Positions 13,001-28,000 of a stretch of DNA of 64,000 bases are shown here, in pieces. Under the pieces are notes generated by a model. The model ran no database searches, was not told the DNA's origin, and saw only the letters and a program-made list of their open reading frames with translations. The stretch lies in contig NC_089727.1 of the NCBI RefSeq assembly GCF_035083965.1, positions 6,639,501 through 6,703,500 of the forward strand, given 5' to 3'. The DNA comes from Branchiostoma lanceolatum (Eukaryota; Chordata; Leptocardii; Amphioxiformes; Branchiostomatidae). Within the stretch, counting starts at the first letter, position 1. Each line of letters opens with the position of its first letter. A program made the translations under genes and the position numbers.

Positions 13001-16000
13001 CCTTTTACAATTTAATGAATCTTATACGCATGATGCATTTTTTGACATTTTTCCACATCCTCCAAGAACCAACCAGGTCCACTTCTAAGACATTTCGTGA
13101 TGGCGCAACATATCTTACCTTTGTAAGGCACTTTGCCAGTTTCTTGGCCCAAAGCTGACGCCCTCTCTGTGTAAGACAAAAACATAATCTAGTCAGGATA
13201 ATCTGGCAATACTCTTTGATTCACTATATACAAAATCCATTCCCTTTACTAGACGTTGCATAAAACATTTACATTTTTGTACAAAAAAACAACAACAAAC
13301 AGAACTCAAATGTCATTCGTTTCATGAAAAAGAGCGATCTAACAAAGGTCTTAAATAAATCCGACTATATTCTAAGAAAGTTTTATTTCGTTAGGGTACC
13401 GTTGACGAGCTTGGCCAAATGGGGTTTGGCCTTGTCCACTGGCGTCTCCCCATACTTGTTGCACACACCAACCAGGGCACCGTTGGTCACAAGGTCCTGG
13501 AAAAGTACAAAAACAAGTTTGGCTGTTTGTTCTTTTTATTCCTTTGCATACGTTCAGTATTGCTAGATAAATGAATAAATAGATAGCTACAACAGAAGAG
13601 ATAGTCAAGAAGAACTGCTAAATAGACATTTAGAAAGACTGTCGGTAGTGCATGACTTACATGCATCTGTAAATGGAAAGTATGACCAGGTTAATTAGGC
13701 ACAGCTTTCTTCATACCTTTAATAAAAAGTTTGAATAATGTGACTTGACTTTCAAGGCTAAAGGTCATTTGAGCTGTGATTTGTTGCTAGACAAAATAAA
13801 ACAACCATTTTAAAGATATCAAATTTCAACTGTTTGACAGCAGCACAAATAGTTGTTCTATGAATCACATTTCTCCTTTATCTGTAGCATTTAGGAAGAG
13901 ACCGTTCCTATTTTCCTCTCTATCAGGGTGTGTGAACGTGGCTGGGGGATTAACAAACGGTGGACGCTCTCCAAATTTGTCCAGACATGAGTGCTTTCCA
14001 TTCAGCAGCTGGAAAACTACTCTAGCCCTAAAAGGCAGTGAAGGGCCCAAAATACACATGTCCCACTGAGGGTGTCTGTACTTTCAACAACAACTGGGTC
14101 AAATGAACTTGGGTGGAGATCTTGGCACATGATCAATCCTAGATCCTCCTTTAGTCTGTACCAGACTAACTATGCTGGCCATGGGGAGAATATTTGCCAG
14201 GGAAGTTTCATTTGCAGGAGGTGATAACCTTACCGTGAAAACTGACTATCCTGGCCAATTATTTTTAGCTGAATTTTCCAATCCCTTACCCCCCTAGGAA
14301 GGCCGGTGGAGGCTTGATCCTCCTCTTGGAATGGAACAATAGTGCTCCTCCTCCATCCCCATTCAATCACTGTAATCCCAGACCCAGCACTATCGTACTG
14401 ATTTTCAGAAATAGAGTTTCCTACTGAATTTTTTTCTCTTGTCTCATTATTATGCAATCTTAGGTAAGATGTAAAACAAGACTACCAGGAAATGGCCTCC
14501 CTTTATATTTGAAAAGGCAAAATGCCAGAGCTTCCACTCTCCAGAGGAGGGCCATGTCCCCCTACTGGACCATCATACATTAGCCTAAGTACTATCCTCC
14601 GTAGTGACCGCTGGCTCAAAAAAAATTGCTTGCTAACCACAGAATTTTTGGGGGGCCAGCGTTCACTACAGAGGATGGTACTCAGGCTAATCATACATAC
14701 CACCTTGGGTGGTTTTATCACTAGTACCATATCATATCATACTCTAGATTCCCGGGGAGATTCTTGGATCATGATGTAAAATTTCCAATACCAAAGTTGT
14801 GTTAGCTCTGCTGTGTGCTTCTTCTTCCACTTACATGTACACAGGCTGTAACTCATCCCAGGGATTGAGAAAACTTACACAAGAATGGAAAACAAATTTA
14901 GTTGGGCACTGGTGATATTTCACAATCTAATCCCCCAAAGGTATCAACCTCATACTAGAGATTGCAGTAGCCTAACCTGGATGCCAAACCCCCGATCTCT
15001 ATAATATCTATCGTTTTTCAGGATTTAACTCAGGGGGGCCTGTTGAAGAATTTCCTTGGAGGCATGTTGGCCCTAAAGTTGGACTATGGAGGCCCTGGAA
15101 ACAGTCTCAGGCATTCAGGCTAACTGAAGCTATGCCAAACAAATTGTCCAGCTTTTCCTTTAATGAATTATGTCAGGTTACACGTAGCTAGACTTCCGCT
15201 TTTTGGCATACTAAACTATTGCCCAATGACCAATTTTCTGTCACTGCCAATATTTGTGAGGTTTAATCGATTTTTAGTTTTTTAAAACTTCAAAGAGGGC
15301 CTGCATGCTCTTTTCCATGAGGCATAGGCAGCCTATTTTTATTTCCCTATTTTTTGTTTTCATGGGGAATTTTGCATAATTGCCTTCCTTGATTTTAGGG
15401 GGTTCTTCTATATTCACCTTGAGGCGTTGTAGGGATCCCCCATGCAGACCCTTTTCTAGATGTCTGTAATATGGAGGACTATTAGACAGTCCTACAGAAT
15501 AAGAATATTAATTGAACTACAAATTGTCTGATATTTCTGAGCAAATTGAGAGCCCAGCATGGTTGATATGATAGACACCAATACATGGATACAAGGATCC
15601 TGTCGATGAAAAAAACCTAAGCCCTGCCAATAACCCTGAGGGTGAAGTCTGCAAGATGTCTGATTTAAACCTAATTACCATGGCCTTGTTGCCTTGGTTA
15701 CTTCTCAGCAATGTAATAAGACGAGAAAGTCAATAGTGAGCTTATCAGATGAAAGAAAGCAGCATTGCAAGACTGCTTGCTTTGGCCAGATTTTAAAAGG
15801 ACATGCATGCGAAGATCTCAAGATTAAGGCCGTACCAATTTACTTGCTTGGTTCTTAGACATTTTTAAGTAAAAACTGAGCAAGCCGTAAAGATGAGAGA
15901 TGGGTGGAAAATTTGTATCTCGCTATATGTACATGTATCTGCGGTAAGTGTATAACTGTTTGTACTTTCTCTACAAACTCAGTTTTCATGTTCAAGTTTT

Positions 16001-19000
16001 CATGTTGATAAAGTAATCTAGTTCGGCATTATTTCTTCTAAATCAACAAGAAACTAATCATAAATCAGTGTGGCCTAGCTGGCAGCTTTGATAAATATCT
16101 ACAATCGATTGTTTCCTCTGATTGGTTTGTTTTTTCTCTGCACTCAGCTATCAGTTTTCACTGGAACCTAAACAAGGCTTGGACACATAAATATTTCGAC
16201 ACGATTACGACAGCTCTGTCCCTCGCCACATTCCCAGCATCCTCAGCTGTCAATGACATCACCTATCCCAGCAGGCTCTGACACACCCCCTGACAGACAT
16301 CCCACCAAAATATCCTTAACCTCATTGTGACCCGACAGGAATAGTCTCACAGACTGTTTTGGTTCTCTTTCCAACCCCTCCCCTATATAGTGGGAAGCAT
16401 CTCATATGCAATGGTACCTGGACTATACACCATGGCAACTTCCATCTTGTTATGTGTTTTGTAATACTATGTACGTATGTGTAAGGATGCATGTACATGT
16501 ATATGGATTTATTATGACTAAATATTAATGGGTTCATTATGACTTTAATCAAGTAATTTGTCTCTTAGTCTCAGTACCTGAATAAAAAGTGGCCGATAGG
16601 CCGATTGAGTTTTTTTTTAATAAACAACAGCTCAAACAAACCAACCTCTGCTATGATGTCCTGTGACCAGAAGCAGGCATAGTGGAGAGGTGTGTTGCCG
16701 TGTTCGTTCATTGCATTGATGTCAGCCTTGTGTTGCAGCAGCTGTGAGAAGGGATAAAAGAATAGATTAAAAAAAGAATGTAAGTTGGAAAATAACCAAA
16801 TTACTGATTCTTATCTAATCTAATCATATCTCACAGCATGGCAGTAGCTGGTTACATAACACTGAATGACCTGTCAAACCTAACCTTTCGACATCTAGCT
16901 GTAAGGTTGTTTGAAGTTATCTAATGAGGATGCCTCTACTGTACTTGGTAGCAAACACCCTATGATAGTTCTGGGGCAAAACTAATTTTTGACCACATCA
17001 GTCCTGGGTTGATAGCTCTGTTACTCGAAGGCATGACACTGAATGTCTTTCAGACTTGAACTTGATATACATGTCCTCCCTTGGCAGGAAGACAGACAAA
17101 CAGTGTTATAAACCAGCAGAGGGTGAAGCCTGGAGCAGCAGGGTCTCAAGGAGTGGGTGTAGTTTAGTCTGGGCCACAGACCATGGAGAGTCTACAGTCA
17201 TCCTTATAATCATATGGAGGGATTGTTTTCGGTCGTTTGTCTGTCTGTCTGTCTGTGTTGCTAATTCTAGTTAGCATAACTTAAGAAGCTCTTGATCCAA
17301 TGTGATGATATTTCATATGCGGGTAGGTTTTGGGAAGATGGAGCTCAATATCGATTTTGGGCCTCCTGGCAGCTCTCCTTGGTACTACAGCAGAACTTCT
17401 GTGTTTTGTATCCTTTGTTCTGGACATGTTATGGTCTTTTAGGTAGCAGCTAGCTTTTGATGTCAGGAAAAAGTGATGTAGTTTTGGGCCCCGAACAGCT
17501 TGTTCTAAACCATCCATAGGTGAAGCCTGTGGGTCCCGGGAGTGGGTGTAGTTTAGTCTGGGCAGCAGACCATGGAGAGTGTCTGGGGATCAGTGTCAGC
17601 AACTCTTGATGGAAGTGGGCCATGACTGTCTAACCTTACAAGTTCAATGTCACTGGGAACTTCTTTCAACTTCCTGTGCTGACTGATGAAACTGTTGACT
17701 TCAGCACAAAAACTGAACAAGTTTGTAAATATCAGAGCTACACAAAACAGGACCAGCTACATGTACCATAGATTCATTTACTTTCCCGTTGGTTTTATTT
17801 TTCAGTAGGAGAGCAGGTTTTCACAGTGCTTTGAATTTGCAGTTGAAACAATTCTGTAGTATATGAATCTCACAGAGGAGACATATCAGTGGCGTCATGA
17901 ATTTACTTTGGAGTGGCCACTGCGAAAACCATGAAAATAAAAGAGCCAAAAAAGTTTGAATACTTACAGTATTCTGATTCTCCTAATCAAAAAAACAAAC
18001 AAAAAAACATTTATATATGTCTGGTTAGAGATTGTGACCTGGTAGAATTCCTGACTCTCTGTTGACAGACACTCTAATCCCCAGATTCTGCTAGTACAGA
18101 TCTCGTTTGGATTCCATAAATTTTAACAATATTTCCATAAAAGATAGTCAAAACTTTGATTAACGTCACATTAGATCAATGTGTAGACTTTAAACTTGGG
18201 AGTTATAAATGGGGGACCACCCTAACACATTCCTAGCATCCAGATTGTAGTCTCTGTCAACTCTAATCGGGATCCCTACCAGTCAAATCGGCAATTCTGC
18301 CAGACTGCAACCTCTACCGTGACACACATATATATTGGGGATTAATCTAGGTAAACTGTCAATCAGAAGAGAGTAACACACTGCCCCACAGGGGACAGAT
18401 GGGACAGTTACTAAGGGAATGTCAAGACAGGCTCCATTGGACCAGTTAATCTGACCTCTGCAAATTCAATTTATCCTTTCTGATTAGTTTCCACCAGTCC
18501 AGCCAGACAAACATGACCAAATATGGAGGTGGATATCCAAATATGGACAAACATAGTCCAAGCACCAGGTAGTGTTCTAGACCTGTTTCTGTCACTATAG
18601 TCTAGTAGAGGCACAGTGTATTTCAGGGACCATCAACAAAGACAGTCTACGGGGCTCAGTGATGACCTGCGCAGTGATCATGAGAACCCCCTGCACGAAA
18701 ATATCCTTTTTGAGTGTTCACACACTCCCCTGTGTGACGACGGTTTTAGGATGTTTTTATGGTAAAGTCTGCATTATTTTGTATCTGTATCTTAAGAGCT
18801 GGTATAGCTGCCATTAAGTGTAACACACCAGTTTCCGTATCTGTAGTGTGGCAGCAGCTGGTTATATTACACTGAATGACCTGTCATACGTAACCTTTGC
18901 ACATCTAGCTGCAAGCATTGTTTGGTGGCGACAGCTTCCACTCTAGGAAAGTTCTACTATTTCTAGGGAAATACAAATTTTGCATCTAAATACATGTATC

Positions 19001-22000
19001 CAAGTATCTAATACCAGCTCAGAAAAGAACAAGAAACAGTACTAGTCATCACTTCAAGTACCTGAGTTATCAATCCTGGATTGAGGTGTTCACAAATTTG
19101 TTTTTCCCTTGAATTATCGTAGAGTGGAACTCATTGCCACCAAGAACAGGATGATCATTAGATAAGGTTTGCAGCTTGATGTGCAACAGTTAGGTGTGAC
19201 AGATCGTTCAGTGTAATGTAGAAAGCTGTGTCCATGCCTGCAAATCTTCTGTGTTACTCCGGAGGGCAGTTATACAGTTATACGCTATACAGATACAGAA
19301 GCTGGTGTGTTACGCCATAGGGCAGCTATACTGGCTATACAGCAGGGCAATTGGGCCAATGGATTTGTCCAACCCTGTACAGATACAGATATCTGCATCC
19401 TTGCCCCCACCTTGAGCACGACGTCCCTGTGCCCGTGGCTGGCTGCAAGATGAAGAGCCGTGTCGTCCCCCATGTTGCAGGCGTTGATGCGGGCTCCTCG
19501 ACCAATCAGCAGCTCCACAATGTTCAACCTGCCCTCCCTGGCCGCCCAGTGCAGCGGACTGAAACCGTGGTCGTCCCTGGAAGACATGGCCAAGTTTGAA
19601 GTTAGTTTTGCAGAAGTTGAACTTGTAACTTATTGTCCAAAATATATGGTGGTTTACGAAAATAAATGGTGCTGCAAGATATGACATACAACTGACTTTG
19701 TTTTGTTTTCTTTCTTTGAACCTTTATCTATTCATGAAAATAATCGAGGACAGGACTGAGGAGGTGAGGGTTACACAAAATGTAAAGATGATATAGATCA
19801 TTGCAACTATTTACATGGAAATCTACCTAACAGCTGACCCTGACTCTTTTAACTGTCAAAAAATTGTCAAGCCAGTCTGTCATACCTCTTTATTTTGTTT
19901 TTCCAACATATAGTGTTTACCAAAAGTTGTTCCTCTATTCCCACCATGTCAATGCTAAGTGTTCAGACATGTATAAAATTTACAGATTCAGACAGGCAGT
20001 TGAAGGCTGACACCTACAAGCTGTTGAAGCTGCAGCGTGATAACCACACCGCTGTGTTTCATCAGCTAGTCACCACCCTGACCATGACCTTCAACTCTTC
20101 TAGCCTGGAATCAATAATCCTATTCTAGCTCTGGCGAAACTAGTCTGGGTGTGGGCTCAAATAAAGATCTAAACGGGAACTATGTGGCTCCAGAATCTTT
20201 TCTGAAGATGTGGCGTGTGTACGGTTGACTTGAGGTTGTCCACTACTACTGCCTATTCTAGGTCTGGTTCACTCCTTTAATCGCTTCTCTGCAGTATAGT
20301 CTGGTCTATGTTCCCATTTAAAATTTGAATCAAATTTTGGTCCTGCATCATTTCAGTTATTGAACATTTCTCAGAAGTAGCATAACAGGACAGAGCTTTT
20401 GAAATCCTGTTTAAACCCTGTTATGAAGACTGTGCAACTTGGATCCATTCAAAATTCTCTCCTATATTTCATGATTACTGTAGGTGAATATTCAAAAGTC
20501 AATGTCTCTCGCAGTGTTCTCGCCAGCGCCCGTCCTCCCGTCATTTGACAGGTTTTTGTCGCTCATGACGGACAAAATTTTTGCCCAACCCGTCATTTTT
20601 AATGGATAAAAATAGGTGTGTAAAGATATTTAGACAGAGTTTAGAATTTTGCAAAAACTCCAGAGGATCACCGGAAAATCGCGACGAGGGCGATCTAGAT
20701 CATTTCTAATGCCCGCCGGCGACAACCCCAGCCACACAAAGAGCGCCGTGGTGGATACTAGTACATGTATTTGGTGGCCGCCGAAAACTCGGCGTCATGC
20801 GCCGCCCTCCCCACAGTTTTGGCTGGTCGCATCGGGCTGACGTTTATTTCTGTTTTTTCCCTCTCGGTTCACCGTCAGTTATTGTTATCAAAGAAGCCTA
20901 AAAATTCAGAAATATTCCTATAGCTATCAGGCTTTCTGTAATCTGTAAAACATTATTAAAGTTTCAAGCCGCGGCGGCTGAGTTGAATGCGCTTTCTTAC
21001 CGTAAGAAATGGTAAACAGGCGTCAGATATTCTATTCCACCAATCACAGTGCGTCGTCTCCGTCGCGTCAAGAAATACCGACCAATGACATGCGAGTCTC
21101 ACTACTCGCGTGATTTCAGCTAAGCGTGAATTTGCGAGATGTTAGAGGAATGGCGGGGATCGCAAGGATCGCACAACGAAGCGGCTGTTGGAAGGCTTGA
21201 ATCGACAGCTTTTGAAGACATTCAGTGCAGTTACCGGAGAAATTAACCGTGGAAAACATGGGAGAAAAAATGGACGTCTTTATGGCGTTCTTTCTCAAAG
21301 TAGGGTGTCAAATTTCTCATTATGTTCAATAAATACAGGGAGCATACGGGACAAGTGTTGAAAAATTTTAATTTTGCCGACTTATTCTGTGTGTATTTTT
21401 TGTAGGACGTAGATACGTAATAAAGTTTTGTTGTGCTTGATTTTCTTTTCTTTGCCGATTGTATACAACATAGAAATGTAGCTTGTGTGTGAACATTCGA
21501 TCTTACCGCGATGATCGACGGCACGCCTCCCCCCAAAATTAAGCCTGAAACCCTTGTGTAATTTTTCACCGAAAGAGATGTCATTAAACTAAGCTTATTC
21601 TACCAAGAAATTTGCCCCTCAAAATGCAGGAAATAGCGTTTCAGAGGGTCTAGATTCCAAAATTTTCCGGGGGAGAATACCCCCGGACCCCCCTAGGATG
21701 GTCACGCCTCCGGCGCGACGCCTCGCGCCTTCGGCGCTCGATATGTTCTTCCCGACAGGAAAATTGAAATGACGGGTAAAAATTTCAGGCTGGCGAGAAC
21801 ACTGGTCTCTCAGTCAATGGCTGACAGACTATTTGGAAGGGATCAGAGGAATGGACCTGAGCTAGAAGAGGGGAATACTAGGCTAAAATTCTTCTGGGGC
21901 TGCCATCTGAATTATTGAACATAAAAGTTACAGTACTCTTGGTATGACTAGAGGATGTCTTTCAGATTCAAATATAATATTTACTAACATAATTCTGCCA

Positions 22001-25000
22001 GGTCACATATAAACCACCCTGAAAAATTGCATCTAAAGAGATCTCCAATGCAACCTCCCCAGTTTATCATAATGCACTCCTGCATACCATACTAATTGTC
22101 AGTGCATACTTGGGGGGTTTACAATAGAGATATCTCAAAGTCAAACACACTGTTTTCAAAGTGGCTCAGCAGATGAATGTTCATGGAGTACTTTGAAGGG
22201 GTTGGGGTTTTGTTCGCATTAAGAATTTTCGCGTACACATGGAAAATTTTCGCGTGGAAAATTTGAAATGGAGAATTCATTTATAGGTTCAAAATATCAA
22301 AGTTATTTTATCATCAAAATTTGTCTCCCTTGGGAATAGCACACACCAAACCACACCACACCATGCCCACTCCCATGCAGGGGAAAAGTTTGCCTGTAAT
22401 TTTGATCATTTGTGCGTTAAAATATGCAAATTAGTTGATCCGAAGGGAATTGAAGGTTTACAAATCTAAGGTGTTACACCCAAAAAATTTCAAAGGATTT
22501 TTGAAATTCAAGAAAACAAAAAAACAAGTCTATTCCCAAGGGAGACAAATTTTGATGATAAAATTACTTTGATATTTTGAACCTATAAATGAATCCATTT
22601 CAAATTTTCCAGCGAAAATTTTTCGCGCGTACGCGAAAATCCTTCACGCGAACAAAACCCGTTCCCCTTTGAAGTACTAGACGGAAAATCAAGTTGCCCT
22701 TGAATTGTTATCATTCCCATCTTGCCATCCACATTCCTGACTCCAGCTGAGCCGACCTTGTTCAGAATAATTCTAAAGGTTACCGCCAGAAACATGGAGA
22801 GCCTCATTCAGTCCCTGTCTATTGTCAATCAACAGCAAAGTTGTGTACACAGTATGGGAAGTCAAGGGTACCGTTTTCATTGCTCCATTGCCCTAGGATA
22901 ATATTGACAGGGGTTCTTGACTTTATGGTTCACTTCAGGGACAAGTAGCTGAAACTACAGCAGATGACAGAAAATACAGTACCACAGAAAAAACATGGAA
23001 TTGTAAAATATGTAAAATATGCTTCTGCTCTAAGACTTGTAAAACGGACGTTCATTTAACTTCCTATCCGAAGGACGTCCCTATCTGAAGCTAGGTACTC
23101 ATTTTCACCGGAGTGAAGTTACAAAATTCGTGTAAAGTGCCTTTCCCAAGGGCACAACGTTAAAGGGCAGGATTCAAACCCAGGACCTTTGGGTTCTAGG
23201 CCAAACACGCTGCTATTAACGCCACCGCGATGCCACAATACTGTCATCAACAGCAGTTACATAGAGTCCATTCCAAGTCACCAAGAGGGTTTTATAATAA
23301 TATTTGAAATAATTTAGAAAAAATTCTAATAAAAGAATATCTGACTTACAATAGTTCTAAATTTTTCTAAAAGATTGAATATAGAAATATGAATTTATTT
23401 GAAGTCGATTAGATAATTTAGAAATATTTTGAAAGGAACTGAACAAAAATCTCTTTATTTAGAATAATTTCTAAACGTTGATGTGATTCTTTCACTTTTA
23501 GAAATATTAACAGAAAATGCTAGAAAATGGTTAACAATGGTAGAATGGTGATTGCCCCCATAAAAGTAGGTGCTAATCCGGCCCTTAATTCTGCTTTTGT
23601 ACATCTTTAGACTTCACTGTGGGACACTGTTGGGTCTTTTGTGGAAAGCATTCTTCCCTATACTTCGCAAGGATGTGTGAATTGCTTTCTTCCCAGCCCT
23701 CTGACCTATTAATAAAGATGTTACAAATAATGGTAAAAAATGGTAGGAAATTGTAAATAATGGTAATATGCCGTTACCATTATTTAGAAACTGTTAGAAA
23801 TATCATATTCCATATGATGAATATTTCTAAAGTTTCAGAAAACCGGAGAAATATTTATTAAGTTCAAATCACATTCCAAATATTTCTAAAGTATGAAATC
23901 TATCACACAAATAATTACAATAGATTGAAAACATTTGTAAATTAGGACAATAACAACCCTCTTGGTGACTTGGAATGGACTCTAACAATAACAGTAACAA
24001 CAGCTTGGAAAGTTGATATGGCAACAAACCTTTCATTGATATGATAAACAACTCCATGGCTTCTTTCAGCAGCTGTGATTGTCATGATTCTTACAAATGC
24101 TGGAGCTTGAGCTAAATGGAGTGATCTGTGGTGGTTTGGGATCACAGGTTGAGTGCGTATGAGGTTATATCTAATTGAAGGTCATTTTCCTGTTCAAGAA
24201 ATGCTTTTCAGCTGGTTTAACAGAGGAACAGCGCCAAAAACGGTCAAGGATTCCCCTCGCACTATGTCAGGGAGACTCCTGCAATCAGCTGGCTGGGCAT
24301 TGCTGGAATTCTTTTATAAGGGGAGGGGGGATCCTAGCCTACACCACTAGGCCTTCCTACAGGGGTATGGATTGTAGAATTCAGCAAAATGGGGAATAAT
24401 TGGCCAGGGGTGGGTCCGCAGGAAGGTTAACATTTCCCCCTCAACTGGCCAAACCTATGGTGGCCAAACTCCCCTGGCAAATTATCCTCCCTATAGCCAA
24501 CATAGTTTGCCTGGTAGAGACTAGGGCATCCATGGCGTGCGGACAGGAGTGGAATACTTCATCGGATCTTGTTGCCTTGTTTACCTGGGGTTACCAGAGT
24601 AAACGCCCTTCCTCTAAAGAGTAAACATGGGAGGTATGCTAAGAGGCTGACCAAAATAAGAGATGGAGACTTTCCTCGTAAACATGTCCTCCTCGAAGCC
24701 TTGCAAGAAAACAAAAGACACTCCCCAAGTCTCCTTGGAAGGGGTACACCCAAGATCATATTAGCTATGTTACAGTTAACATTTTGACATGCAATGTTTG
24801 AAGACGTGCCAACTTGGACATTTGATATAGGGTAATCAGCGACACTCCCTTTTTGACAAGGCTGAATAATTCTGTTTTCTAACAGCATTTCCAGTGCTTT
24901 GCTGCTCTCCTGTATTGTTAACGGACCCAATGCAATACACAAATGTAGTAAGTAATAGATCAGGCTCTTGACTCTTGTTGTGACTGTGAAGAGTGATAGT

Positions 25001-28000
25001 ATTGCTAAGCAAACAAACATCATTTTGACAAGTTCAGGTAGTTGAAGTTATACCTTGACAATGGAATTGGAATGAAGAAAACCTTCTGTCAAAAAGAAAA
25101 CATTTTTCTGACCAGTGGCATACCGTAAGACCCAGTGGGGACAATGATATTCAGTGTTAAGGTTTAGTTGCTCAGTTGCAGCCACTTAGAAATCCAGAAT
25201 AAGTATTACTTTCCAACCAGCAGTCCATTTTCTGCTTGACTTGTATTTCATTAGAGTATCTTGTATGTCTCCCACACAAGCTAACAGTAAAAATGCACCA
25301 CCCAAGTGATATATAAAGAAAGGAGAACACACAACATATTTGCTTGGAGATTTATGTCTTCAAAGGCCATGACCCCTTAGTCCCACCCTGGGAAATTATC
25401 AAGACACGCCCCCTCCCAATTCAACCTTAGTGAAACATCCATCTTGGCTTTTATGTATCATCAATGCTTTGAATGTTTTTAAACTGAGATTTATCTATAA
25501 AAGGCTGTGGCAGGCGTTACTGTAAATGCATCTACTTTTGCAGTGGTTTTATTTCGTGGTAGGAGGGAAAAGGATGTTTTAGCTGTATTTGAAGCAATAT
25601 TCTGTTGTACAGTAGACATATTCGTGGTGTTATGATTTCGCCATTATAAGAGGTCACCACAAGAACTGCAAAAAGAAAACCACCACAAACATTTCAAAGC
25701 CACATTTACAGTACATTAAGCATCAGGCTAAAATGTAGAGGTATTTTGGTACTGAAAAGGTCAGGGCAGCACTGCAGCAGGATGTAAGGGACAATGTGCC
25801 CGGATACACCCAGGGGACTGCCAACCATCCATACATATCAATCAGGAAGGAAAACGCAGTGTGAACAGTCTGGGGACTGAATAACAACTAGAGATGAACA
25901 CAACAGTATGTCTGTGATCACTGTGATGATATTAGATAATATTTTGAATTCAGGTCCACCCATGCAATTCTAATTTTCACCTTTCTCCAATTTCTTAAAA
26001 GTAGGCCCACTGTATCTTCAAGACTTTAAGGACTTCTGCCATTGAATGCAGGACTACTGCTATTGACAAAAGCATTTTGGATGTGGAACATGATACATAT
26101 TTGGAATATACAGTGCCATAAAGTACGACATAAGTCCTTATTTATAACTGTTGCAGTTATAAATAAGGACTTATGTATACACTGAGTATGACAAACTCAC
26201 ATTACATGTCTATTTGTGCTGGAGTTTCTTTGGCGGCTACTAAAATGGCCATTAGAAAAAAAAGCAGTATAACTACTGTAGAATTATCTGAAACATCATA
26301 CGATACTGTGGTTCCATGTTTTTTTTGCACCCAAAATACCGGTACTATCATTTGACTGCCCACCCCATACTTTCTCTGCTCTATCCTGACAGCCCAACTG
26401 TTTCTCAACTGGTATAGGTTGCTGCATGATGGATAGCTGCAATTTACTTCAAGCAATGAGTAGTGCTGGCTTTCAACAGTATTTGAACAACCTATCCTTG
26501 ACCTGAGAGGGTCACCTGACTCTGACAGCAGAACAGTGAAGGTGTTTGCCATGAACACAAGTCGGGTGTGTCCATTTGGTGAGAGTCAAGCACCTGTCGT
26601 CTGTTTGTCCTTCAAAGGGCCACTTCACTATTGTTCGCCTCCAAGGGTGACATTTTCTGGGTTTATAGGCTATAGGAAAACACACCGGGTCATGGCACAA
26701 TTTTAGAGGTGAGGTGTTTTAAGGAGAAGAATAACAAGTCTTAAGTTCCAAGTAAAAATGACTAAAATTGCTGAGTTACCTGCAATTCCACAAACCCAAC
26801 CTTTTAAACTCATCATCTTTGAAAAGAATTTTCTGCAAATTGCACATAGCAGGGAGTGTATTTCTATCCATGTCAGAAAAATGCTTTTCAGTGGTAACAA
26901 ACAAGAAGAACTTGACCCTATACATACTACTGGTAGTACACATTAGCCATTGTAGACTACCATACCATATTCTTGTATTTATGTAATTGTACTTCTGCTT
27001 TATTACCATGATCCACACTTAGCTTGTAAGAGCATATAGATGCAATACAGGTCTCATATTCAATCATCTCCTTGAAATGTGGGTGGATGAGGGACCACAT
27101 AATAATATTGGTTACCATTTCGTTTCATGACTCATTTTTCTAGTTCAGGTGTGTTATGTTAGCTGGAGTGACTCAAGCTGCTCAGTGCCAATATCACTGC
27201 TGTATCCACCCAGGTTTCACCACATATGGATGTCATCTGAACTGGGAGAGTGACTCATATCCCAAGACTCTCCCGCCCACACAACAAACACACACACTTG
27301 ATATTGAACTCAAATGCAAACAGGTGCAAATTTTATTCCACTGAGACTCTGAGAGTACACCTGTACTTTTGACCCCTGAATGTAATGGCCCAGATGTGGA
27401 CTTTTTGTAGAATAGAATGAATTAATAGTTATGTTTTTACAATACCCACGAGGTGTCACTTGAGTGATTTGGCTAACTCTCATATCAAACGCTAAGATCT
27501 CATTTTGCTGAGTGTTAAATGACCAATTAACCAATTCAAAGCACTCAGGGAATTCACGATGGACTGGTGTTTGAGGTTGGAATTGACAGACATCAGTGTT
27601 AAATTGAAACAACGTCTTGTTTCTGTTTGAAAGAATAAATTTAAATCATAGCAACCAGTGCACAATTGATCATGATTATGTATTTAGTACTGTGAAGACA
27701 AAAAAGGTATAATCAAAACATCAACTATCAACTTAAGAAACCCTGACTTATATATTATCATTTTTATCACAAGTAGGTGAAAACATTAGAGTAAATACCA
27801 TATCAACTCTAACCCAGGGCCAGGGGAACCTTTTACATATTCGATTCTTAGGATTTTTACTTTTCTTGTATCATTACAAATGCTGGATCGTGAATGTGAA
27901 TTAAACATTTGCCCTAGATTTCCTGTGTATGTTTATCATAGAATAGAATAGAATAAGAATAGAATAGAGAGTGAGCAATGTTCTGGCTATTTCATTTTGT

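Larger units (their letters stand above)
13497..16645 (-). other. ILK intron 3
   Basis: 3.1 kb. Contains a 109 bp MITE with a 9 bp duplication (14581-14689), a dispersed repeat at about 14160-14340 related in inverted orientation to 24300-24420, a fragment at about 14965-15020 related to the palindrome at 53926-54010, and a Harbinger-like piece at 15826-16077. The remainder shows nothing. Confidence 0.6.
16742..19410 (-). other. ILK intron 2
   Basis: 2.7 kb. Contains one copy of the TAGATGTGCAAAGG-type repeat at 16840-16925, a directly repeated module around a dispersed repeat (17112-17585), and a long inverted-repeat element (about 18773-19345) that ends just before exon 2. Confidence 0.6.
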
